Of a stretch of 5,054 nt of DNA, positions 1-5,007 are shown piece by piece. A model generated the notes under the pieces. That model ran no database searches and was not told where the DNA came from. It was given only the letters and a program-made list of their open reading frames with translations. Source of the DNA: Syntrophaceae bacterium UBA7544. Its GTDB lineage: Bacteria > Desulfobacterota > Syntrophia > Syntrophales > Smithellaceae. The stretch spans positions 1 through 5,054 of the forward strand of contig DLME01000001.1 of assembly GCA_002479215.1 (NCBI GenBank), read 5' to 3'. The number at the start of each line of letters is the position of its first letter. Position 1 is the first letter of the stretch. The translations under genes were made by a program, and so were the position numbers.

Positions 1-429
1 AAGACCGTGAGCATAATCTTCATATAGTCTACCAAAAGAAAATTCCTTCAAATTCTTGAATTTCTTACGTGATTTCCTTAGTGTAGTTCTTTGATAGCAA
101 ACAACATCAGATGCGTATATACCTACAACGTGAACGTTTTCGTATCTTTCTTTAAAATAATTGATTTCGCTTGCCATTCTTAAACCAGAGATTACTGCTT
201 TTTCTGTTTTTCTGTCTAGTAGATCATTTTCGATTTTTTTTGCTACAAGAGTCTGGTTCTTTGGTTCCATAAAGAAGTCAAAATTTCCTTTACCCACATT
301 ACTATGTATGCTAGTTGCATATCTGCTAGCTTCAAATCGCTCATAGCCATAGGCAGATATGATTTTGCTAGCCTCTGTTTTACCACAGCCCGATTTTCCA
401 ACAAGTATTATTATTTCCATAAAATTCAT
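1..429 (-). CDS. P-loop nucleotide kinase-like protein (UPF0200/dephospho-CoA kinase-like), partial
   Basis: The reverse strand is open for 143 codons from ATG at 429 to the window edge, so the C-terminus is missing. A Walker A motif, GKSGCGKT, lies at residues 11-18 after a hydrophobic beta strand (IIILV). A second block near residues 79-92 (VISGLR followed by a helix containing SEINYF), then strand VHVVGIYAS (99-107) and a nearby Arg114, follows the layout of archaeal UPF0200 and dephospho-CoA/dNMP kinase-like proteins, where this block reads roughly 'V-DG-R---E---F'. The family fold implies ATP-dependent phosphoryl transfer to a small nucleotide-like substrate; the acceptor is unknown. Lys- and Arg-rich residues 114-125 could be a lid region. 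The start lies 2 bases after the stop of the decarboxylase gene, so the two are probably co-transcribed and translationally coupled. An in-frame ATG at 420 is an alternative start. Gene reality is very likely; exact family is moderately sure. Confidence 0.82.
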   Translation of the reverse strand, partial: MNFMEIIILVGKSGCGKTEASKIISAYGYERFEASRYATSIHSNVGKGNFDFFMEPKNQTLVAKKIENDLLDRKTEKAVISGLRMASEINYFKERYENVHVVGIYASDVVCYQRTTLRKSRKKFKNLKEFSFGRLYEDYAHGL

Positions 430-431
430 TT

Positions 432-2105
432 CTACGATCTTGTTTCCTTAAGTGGATGCATATACCTAACTTCGTGTTCTCGAACTCTTCCATCAGCAAA
501 ATCGAAATATTTATCTATTTCGTCTTTTATTCCAGAAAGTAATGATACGAAATTTTTAGAATTTTTGTCATCAGCAAAAGGGGACATTATGCAAGCTTTT
601 AAGCTTCTGTATGGGTAAACATCAGAACCAGTTGAATAAGCTGGCGTCGAATCAATTAAGAATGGATTACCTATTTTCCTCAAATATGTTAAAAATTCTA
701 ATGTATAAGCATTCCGTACGTTAGCTTCGTATTGTTGATTTGCAAAGTTTAGAGCTTGTGGTAGTTTTGGAACAAAAACTACCGCATTCCCTAGTGAAGT
801 CTTACTCACTACTTCAAATTTATCAGATTTTCTGAGCATTTCATGTAATTTTTCTGATACATTCATTAGTTTAGTTAACACCTTTTGGAAACCTTCTATG
901 CCTAATAAATTTAATGCAATGTAAGCATTTAATGCACCAGTTGCTCCTCTAGAATTTTCTAATGTATATGCAAACGGTGTATATTGTCCATAATTTACAA
1001 AGTTGTCTTTATCGCTATAAAGATCCTTTTTATCTCTCAACATAAATAGACTGGAATTATAAGGACAAAATCCCATCTTATGAAAATCAACACCAAATGA
1101 GTCTGCCATATAGAGATCTTTGAGGTTATTAGTTATACTATCAATTTTATACATTATGCTTTTGCTTATTCGTAGAGGATTTTCTGATTTATTATAATCT
1201 TTAAAGAAAAGCCACGGCCAGCCAACTACTGAATCAACATGAAGGTGCGGTGTGTAATCTAATTTATGTGCATCAACTAATTCGTTTCTTACTTTTACAA
1301 TCTCTTTTATTGGATCTACAGCCATATTATTTGTTGTTCCTCCAGAGATTAGTATGCTGGCTATTCTCTTGCCTCTAACTACTGCAGACGATAATTCTGT
1401 AGCTAATTCAGTCAGATTAACTGTGCTATCATTGTTGGTATTTATCCGTATAACATTCTTTGTTCCGATACCCAACCAATCCGCATCTTGGATATGACAT
1501 GGATGACATGCCTTTGTTGAGAATACAACAACATCTTGTTTCACACCTTCCGATGATGAATCTTTAAGGCTCTTTCTTAGTCCGACTTTTATAGCATACA
1601 AATCTGTACCTTTTCCACCAAACGTAAAAGTCCCACCTGCAATTTTCCAATCCCAACCCGTATACTCTGCAACTTCTTTTATAACTCTCTGTTCTGCTAA
1701 TGCCATTTTGCCCGCAGGTACATCCCATACAATATTTGGATTATATAACATTGCTAGAGAAGTAGCAGCAACAGTATGCAATAATGGCGGAGGTGTTAAG
1801 TTATACATAGTTCTTGGTGAGTGCCATCTTACAACCCCGTCAAACATTTCTGCTATTAGTTTGTAAGCTCCATTTCGACCTAATGATTTTTGAGGTACTT
1901 GAGAATTCTCCACCAAATGTAAATAGCTATCATATTCCATAGGCAATGTTGCTTTTGAAGTATCTGTTTTGGCTTCTATTCTTTTATGAACTCCTCTAAT
2001 AAGTTCTAGTAACTCTTCTACCGAATCGCTTTTAGGGTTATAAAATAACTTACCTAACTGTTTATTATTTTCTCTCTTCTTAACCCTTTTACCTTTATGT
2101 TGCAT
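432..2105 (-). CDS. PLP-dependent group II decarboxylase-like protein (glutamate/tyrosine/aromatic amino acid decarboxylase superfamily)
   Basis: The 557-residue cytosolic protein has the fold-type I PLP layout of group II amino acid decarboxylases. Visible landmarks are GGTFTFGGKGT (157-167, phosphate-binding region), His201 in 'ACHPCH' (position of the His that stacks on the PLP ring), GGTTNN (255-260), HLHVDS with Asp291 (pairs with the pyridine nitrogen), and DFHKMG with Lys343 (Schiff-base lysine). These predict removal of the alpha-carboxylate from an amino acid; the substrate is not readable. It departs from typical family members: 'HVDSVVGWPW' replaces the usual HVDAA-GG type sequence, and Met follows the catalytic His-Lys where Trp or Phe is common. 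The first 20 residues are strongly basic. It is longer than archaeal MfnA (about 380 residues), arguing against that identity. No ribosome site precedes the ATG, but a TATA-like box lies about 25 bases upstream, which fits a leaderless start. The kinase-like gene follows 2 bases after its stop. Superfamily is sure, specificity unknown. Confidence 0.93.
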   Translation of the reverse strand: MQHKGKRVKKRENNKQLGKLFYNPKSDSVEELLELIRGVHKRIEAKTDTSKATLPMEYDSYLHLVENSQVPQKSLGRNGAYKLIAEMFDGVVRWHSPRTMYNLTPPPLLHTVAATSLAMLYNPNIVWDVPAGKMALAEQRVIKEVAEYTGWDWKIAGGTFTFGGKGTDLYAIKVGLRKSLKDSSSEGVKQDVVVFSTKACHPCHIQDADWLGIGTKNVIRINTNNDSTVNLTELATELSSAVVRGKRIASILISGGTTNNMAVDPIKEIVKVRNELVDAHKLDYTPHLHVDSVVGWPWLFFKDYNKSENPLRISKSIMYKIDSITNNLKDLYMADSFGVDFHKMGFCPYNSSLFMLRDKKDLYSDKDNFVNYGQYTPFAYTLENSRGATGALNAYIALNLLGIEGFQKVLTKLMNVSEKLHEMLRKSDKFEVVSKTSLGNAVVFVPKLPQALNFANQQYEANVRNAYTLEFLTYLRKIGNPFLIDSTPAYSTGSDVYPYRSLKACIMSPFADDKNSKNFVSLLSGIKDEIDKYFDFADGRVREHEVRYMHPLKETRS

Positions 2106-2126
2106 ATATAAAAAGCAGCCGTTTAG

Positions 2127-2134
2127 ATACTTAA
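2127..2134 (-). promoter_or_regulatory. Possible TATA box for the decarboxylase-kinase operon
   Basis: On the reverse strand the sequence reads TTAAGTAT, centred about 25 bases before the decarboxylase ATG (2105). That spacing would put transcription initiation at or next to the start codon. The bases between hold no purine-rich ribosome site, so box and start support each other as a leaderless archaeal promoter. The call rests on position and base composition alone in AT-rich DNA. Confidence 0.4.
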
Positions 2135-2180
2135 GGATTTGTGTCTAAAATAATCATATTTAAAAAGCTTTGTGTATAGT

Positions 2181-2193
2181 TTTATATATAAAA
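2181..2193 (+). promoter_or_regulatory. Probable archaeal TATA box for the Nudix gene
   Basis: TTTATATATAAAA is a strong TATA-like run. Its centre is about 37 bases before ATG 2224, predicting a transcript start near 2208-2212 and a short leader carrying GGTG at 2211-2214. This placement is the main reason for choosing ATG 2224 over the in-frame TTG at 2170, which lies upstream of the box and would not be in the transcript. Confidence 0.55.
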
Positions 2194-2223
2194 TGTCAAT
2201 TTTATAGAAAGGTGTGGATAATT

Positions 2224-2808
2224 ATGCCAAAAAATAAGATTCCAAAAATTGCAAAGAGGGTCTTTAAAGGCGTTATATGGGATACTTATCATTGGAAACA
2301 AAAGATGTTTGATGGATCTTATGAAACATTTGAAGCTGTTAAAAGGCTTGATACAGTTATTATAGTTCCAACAATTCGAAACAAGATAATAATGATAGAA
2401 GAAGAACAGCCTGATAAGCCTAAATCGATGGGATTTATAAGTGGTAAGATAGAACGTAAAGAAAGACCATTAATTGCAGCAAAACGTGAATTACTTGAAG
2501 AAACAGGATTTAAATCAAATAATTGGATACTCTTAGAAATTAGAGAAGCCATAAAGTCCCAAAAAGTGGATTGGAATTTATTTATGTATATTGCTAGAGA
2601 CTGTAAAAGGGTTGCAAAACCTAAAATAGAATCGGGTGAGAAAATAAAAATTAAATATATTGATTTTAGTACATTTTTATTACTACCAAATAAGATTAAA
2701 AATCTTGACTATGACTTAAAAGAAGATATAAATAAAATTAAGAATTCAAAAGAAACTATCTGGAACTTCAAAAAACAATTATTTGGAGAATCTAATTTGT
2801 CTAACTAG
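2224..2808 (+). CDS. Nudix hydrolase
   Basis: The 194-residue protein contains a complete Nudix box at residues 74-96, matching GX5EX7REUXEEXGU exactly: Gly74, Glu80, Arg88-Glu89, Glu92-Glu93, Gly95 and Phe96. These residues bind the divalent metals that catalyse hydrolysis of a nucleoside diphosphate linked to another group. The preceding strands (TVIIVPT and KIIMIEEEQ, residues 44-62) resemble the core of ADP-ribose pyrophosphatase-like Nudix enzymes, but the substrate cannot be assigned. A Lys-rich C-terminal segment after residue 150 is not recognised. ATG 2224 is preferred because GGTG lies 9 bases upstream and a TATA box precedes it; an 18-residue upstream extension from TTG 2170 is unlikely. 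It is divergent from the decarboxylase operon and shares its AT-rich composition, so it may belong to the same cassette. Family is very sure, substrate unknown. Confidence 0.93.
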   Translation: MPKNKIPKIAKRVFKGVIWDTYHWKQKMFDGSYETFEAVKRLDTVIIVPTIRNKIIMIEEEQPDKPKSMGFISGKIERKERPLIAAKRELLEETGFKSNNWILLEIREAIKSQKVDWNLFMYIARDCKRVAKPKIESGEKIKIKYIDFSTFLLLPNKIKNLDYDLKEDINKIKNSKETIWNFKKQLFGESNLSN

Positions 2809-2874
2809 CTCCACATTTGTTGTAGGCTTATAGAAGGGTCAACGTATTGTTACGACGTCAGGAAAGGATAAAAC

Positions 2875-2887
2875 TGAACTCAGTTCA
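2875..2887. repeat. 13-bp palindrome between the Nudix and leuB-like genes
   Basis: TGAACT-C-AGTTCA is a perfect inverted repeat with a single central base. It lies in the 219-bp spacer, about 90 bases upstream of the TATA-like box of the dehydrogenase gene. It could be an operator half-site pair or chance. No T-run follows it, so it does not look like a terminator. Confidence 0.5.
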
Positions 2888-2971
2888 AGATATGCTGGAG
2901 CTAAAGGAATTCTTGCCCTGACAGCAATTAGCTTAAATTTTCTGATTCAGCGCTAGAAAAGTCTGACTAAA

Positions 2972-2989
2972 AGATAGGTATAAGTATCT
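2972..2989 (+). promoter_or_regulatory. Possible promoter of the leuB-like gene, TATA box within a short inverted repeat
   Basis: TATAAGTA at 2979-2986 is a TATA-like box about 45 bases before ATG 3028. It predicts a transcript start near 3005-3010 and a leader of about 20 bases, which contains GGGGAT (3018-3023) four bases before the ATG as the likely ribosome site. AGATA (2972-2976) and TATCT (2985-2989) form a 5-bp inverted repeat that overlaps the box, a possible regulator site but short enough to be chance. Confidence 0.45.
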
Positions 2990-3027
2990 GATGGAATTAA
3001 ATGCACGTCATAGCATAGGGGATTTGC

Positions 3028-4146
3028 ATGGTCCAAAAGAGTATCGCCGTATTAAAAGGGGACGGAGTAGGCCCAGAAATCATGAATGAAGGCCTAAAGG
3101 TGCTGGAGGCCGTTTCTACAAGGTACGGGCACAGATTCAGTTTAGAGTATGCCCCTTTCGGAGCTAATGCTTATTTTAGCCACGGACATCCCTTTCCAGA
3201 GTGCACGAAGCGCATCTGTGATAGGACAGATTCAATTCTGAAAGGGCCCATCGGCCTAAGCGTCTTGGAGATGAGCAAAATACCCGAAGACAAAAGCCCT
3301 GAGGGAGCCGCTTTGCTTCCGTTAAGAAAAAGATTTGACACCTATGCTAATTTTAGGCCGGTCCGTCTTCCTCTCGAATTCGCAAACTTTTCGCCGTTAA
3401 AGGAGGAAAGGCTTGGAAACGGCATAGACATCCTGATGATCCGGGAGCTGGTAGGGGGCAATTATTTCGGCCGGAAAGTCGAGGGCAGCGAGAATAACTG
3501 GGAGTTCGCGGTAGATGAGGGAAGATACGAGCGCACGCAGGTCGAGCGGATAGCGCATGTTGCGTTTAAAGAGGCCATAAGGCGGAACGGAAAATTAACC
3601 AATGTCAGCAAACAAAACGTAATGGCGGAAGGGCGGCTGTGGAATCACATTATTCACGAAGTTGCGGTTAAACATTATCCCGGAGTAAAATTACAGGATG
3701 TGATTGTGGATAATATGGCCTTCCAGCTTGTCGTGAACCCGTCACAATATAACGGTGTGGTTCTGCTCGAAAACATGCAGGGGGACATATTGACGGATCA
3801 AGCGGGAGGAATTCTGGGCAGTCTGGGTTTAATGCCTTCTGCATGCCTAAACCCAGAAACTGGCAAAGGCTATTTCGAACCCGCGCATGGTTCTGCCCCT
3901 GACATAGCCGGAAAAGGCATTGCAAATCCATTTTCAATGATTGGATCCGTAGCGCTAATGCTTGAGAAAAGTTTTGGATTATACGAAGAGGCTGAAACTG
4001 TCTGGAGCGCACTTTTTGCGGTTTTTGGCAATGGTTACAGGACAACGGAGCTAAAGAAACCAGACACTCCTGCAGATAAAATAGTATCGACAGAGCAATT
4101 CGGTAACCTAGTAACTTGTGAGATCTCACAGTTTCTGCGTAGATAA
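3028..4146 (+). CDS. leuB: 3-isopropylmalate dehydrogenase-like NAD-dependent beta-decarboxylating dehydrogenase
   Basis: The 372-residue protein matches the isocitrate/isopropylmalate dehydrogenase family throughout: GDGVGPEI near the N-terminus (11-18), substrate arginines Arg100, Arg110 and Arg139, Tyr146 in GGNYFGR, Lys195, metal-binding Asp228 (VDN), Asp253 and Asp257 (GDILTDQAG), and the cofactor motif HGSAPDIAG. LeuB oxidises and decarboxylates 3-isopropylmalate to 2-oxoisocaproate in leucine synthesis. Leu96 occupies the position where isocitrate dehydrogenase has Asn and isopropylmalate dehydrogenase has Leu, favouring LeuB. Asp292-Ile293, instead of the Lys-Tyr of NADP-dependent isocitrate dehydrogenase, predicts NAD. 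Residue equivalences come from remembered family sequences. No other leucine gene lies in the window, so homoisocitrate or another malate-like substrate remains possible. GC content and codon use differ clearly from the genes to its left. ATG 3028 is supported by GGGGAT four bases upstream. Confidence 0.9.
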   Translation: MVQKSIAVLKGDGVGPEIMNEGLKVLEAVSTRYGHRFSLEYAPFGANAYFSHGHPFPECTKRICDRTDSILKGPIGLSVLEMSKIPEDKSPEGAALLPLRKRFDTYANFRPVRLPLEFANFSPLKEERLGNGIDILMIRELVGGNYFGRKVEGSENNWEFAVDEGRYERTQVERIAHVAFKEAIRRNGKLTNVSKQNVMAEGRLWNHIIHEVAVKHYPGVKLQDVIVDNMAFQLVVNPSQYNGVVLLENMQGDILTDQAGGILGSLGLMPSACLNPETGKGYFEPAHGSAPDIAGKGIANPFSMIGSVALMLEKSFGLYEEAETVWSALFAVFGNGYRTTELKKPDTPADKIVSTEQFGNLVTCEISQFLRR

Positions 4147-4156
4147 TCGCCTTAGA

Positions 4157-4205
4157 GACAACCACATCTGACAACCATACGTGGCCCGATAATCAAAAGT
4201 GGTTG
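4157..4205. repeat. Inverted repeat CAACCAC/GTGGTTG with direct GACAACCA repeats downstream of leuB
   Basis: CAACCAC (4159-4165) and GTGGTTG (4199-4205) are exact inverted copies 33 bases apart. GACAACCA also occurs twice in direct orientation with a 13-base period (4157-4164 and 4170-4177). The elements lie just after the leuB-like stop codon and could fold the 3' end of that transcript or act as upstream sites for the next gene. No long T-run follows the stem. Confidence 0.45.
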
Positions 4206-4220
4206 CATGAAGCAGACTCA

Positions 4221-4238
4221 ATATAGGATATGCTATAT
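4221..4238. repeat. Operator-like inverted repeat upstream of the CDGSH gene TATA box
   Basis: ATATAG (4221-4226) and CTATAT (4233-4238) form an exact 6-bp inverted repeat with a 6-base gap, ending two bases before the probable TATA box of the CDGSH gene. This is a place where a regulator or TFB could contact DNA. The AT-rich sequence makes chance a real alternative. Confidence 0.35.
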
Positions 4239-4239
4239 G

Positions 4240-4248
4240 TTTATATAG
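4240..4248 (+). promoter_or_regulatory. Probable TATA box of the CDGSH gene
   Basis: TTTATATAG is centred about 33 bases before ATG 4277, placing the transcript start roughly 4 to 8 bases before the ATG. There is no convincing ribosome site, so the mRNA is probably leaderless or nearly so. The box stands out as AT-rich in a region of otherwise balanced composition. Confidence 0.5.
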
Positions 4249-4276
4249 TTTTACAACCAATCCTAATCGTGGTTCT

Positions 4277-4450
4277 ATGACAGAAGTCAAAGTAAATGCC
4301 GTAAAGGACGGGCCGGCCTTGATACTGGTAGACGGGAACGTGCAGGTTGCGCTCTGCAGGTGCGGGTACTCGAAGAACAAGCCATTATGCGATGGCGCGC
4401 ATCATCAGAAGCAATTTGAGGCTGCTGAAAAGGAATTGAAGATACTTTAA
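4277..4450 (+). CDS. Small CDGSH-type [2Fe-2S] iron-sulfur protein
   Basis: This 57-residue gene is easily missed because of its length. Residues 27-42 match the CDGSH iron-sulfur signature CXCX2SX3PXCDG(A/S)H: Cys27, Cys29, Ser32, Pro36, Cys38, Asp39, Gly40 and His42. The three Cys and the His are the expected ligands of a labile, redox-active [2Fe-2S] cluster. It has a single CDGSH motif, with no membrane segment, and the protein is almost entirely the domain: an N-terminal beta-rich stretch (residues 1-26) and a short acidic/lysine-rich tail. Family members are linked to electron transfer and iron-sulfur or redox homeostasis; the partner here is unknown. Ala41 replaces the Ser of the name motif, a common variant. 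It sits between the leuB-like and DNPH1-like genes in the same orientation, with its own probable TATA box. Family assignment is very sure. Confidence 0.93.
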   Translation: MTEVKVNAVKDGPALILVDGNVQVALCRCGYSKNKPLCDGAHHQKQFEAAEKELKIL

Positions 4451-4460
4451 TTGGCGCGAT

Positions 4461-4493
4461 TTGCCCATACCTGGCAATGCACCATCTCTTTTT
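4461..4493 (+). terminator. Possible terminator of the CDGSH gene
   Basis: A short stem TTGCC/GGCAA (4461-4465 with 4473-4477, 7-base loop) starts 10 bases after the CDGSH stop codon. The pyrimidine run CTCTTTTT ends at 4493. Archaeal termination often needs only a T-rich run. The 11 bases between stem and run, and the shortness of both, keep this tentative; the T-run could instead belong to the promoter of the next gene. Confidence 0.3.
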
Positions 4494-4527
4494 AGCCTGT
4501 CGGTTCTAAATTAGGCATAGTGGAACA

Positions 4528-4947
4528 ATGAATATTTATTTTGCTGGTTCGATACGCGGCGGAAGGGAGGACGTCGGATTGTACCGCAAGCTGATAGAGC
4601 ATATGGGCAGGTACGGCAAGGTGCTCACTGAGCACCTGGGCAATGTCAACATAACCTCGAGCGGCGAGCAACTGGCTGCAGAGGAGATTTATGAAAGGGA
4701 TGTGGATTGGCTGAACAAGGCTGACGTGATGGTCGCGGAGATATCTACGCCTTCACTTGGCGTTGGATATGAGCTGTGCAAGGCTGAATCGCTTGGCATA
4801 CCTGTTTTGTGCCTGTATAATGGATCGAGAAACGAGCCGTCGGCAATGATAACAGGCAACAAAAGGTTCAGGATTTCCAGGTATGAGGACATTGATGCTG
4901 CATTTAAAGAAATAGATACATTTCTGTCAGAGCATAAAAAAGATTGA
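4528..4947 (+). CDS. 2'-deoxynucleoside 5'-phosphate N-hydrolase (DNPH1/Rcl family)
   Basis: The 139-residue protein closely resembles DNPH1/Rcl, a branch of the nucleoside 2-deoxyribosyltransferase superfamily that cleaves the glycosidic bond of deoxynucleoside monophosphates to give base and deoxyribose 5-phosphate. Diagnostic blocks are YFAGSIRGGRED (4-15), GKVLTEHLG (30-38), the Asp58 region ERDVDWLNKADV, PSLGVGYEL (75-83) with catalytic Glu82, and SAM (105-107), whose Ser contributes to phosphate binding in family structures. Length is typical of single-domain members. Human DNPH1 is known to remove 5-hydroxymethyl-dUMP from the nucleotide pool, so a pool-cleaning role is plausible but inferred. 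The ATG at 4528 gives the expected N-terminus with Tyr near residue 4. The gene is 77 bases after the CDGSH gene; only a weak GTGG ribosome site precedes it. Family is very sure, preferred base unknown. Confidence 0.92.
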   Translation: MNIYFAGSIRGGREDVGLYRKLIEHMGRYGKVLTEHLGNVNITSSGEQLAAEEIYERDVDWLNKADVMVAEISTPSLGVGYELCKAESLGIPVLCLYNGSRNEPSAMITGNKRFRISRYEDIDAAFKEIDTFLSEHKKD

Positions 4948-5007
4948 TAAGGAATAATAAGACAGCATACGAAAGGAAAATAGCGTTTGACGCTGACTGG
5001 TGTTTGT

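Noticed and set aside
304..618. Plus-strand open frame overlapping the kinase and decarboxylase
   Set aside because: It lies antisense across two well-supported genes and has no domain or ribosome site.
2170..2223. Upstream TTG extension of the Nudix protein by 18 residues
   Set aside because: The extension overlaps the probable TATA box and the Nudix fold does not need it; ATG 2224 has GGTG upstream.
2834..2956. Open stretch of 40 codons between the Nudix and leuB-like genes on the plus strand, with plausible amino acid composition
   Set aside because: It has no usable start codon, is bounded by stops on both sides and has no recognisable motif. It could be a gene remnant, but nothing supports that.
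3001..3018. Five-residue ATG-to-TAG mini-ORF just before the leuB-like gene, a possible leader peptide
   Set aside because: The predicted transcript start is near or after its ATG, and there is no run of leucine or other regulatory codons.
3668..4174. 168-codon minus-strand frame inside the leuB-like gene
   Set aside because: It is antisense to a strongly conserved enzyme gene and its translation shows no family motif.
4126..4380. Minus-strand open frame over the CDGSH gene
   Set aside because: The plus strand of the same bases encodes a complete CDGSH signature, so this is a shadow.
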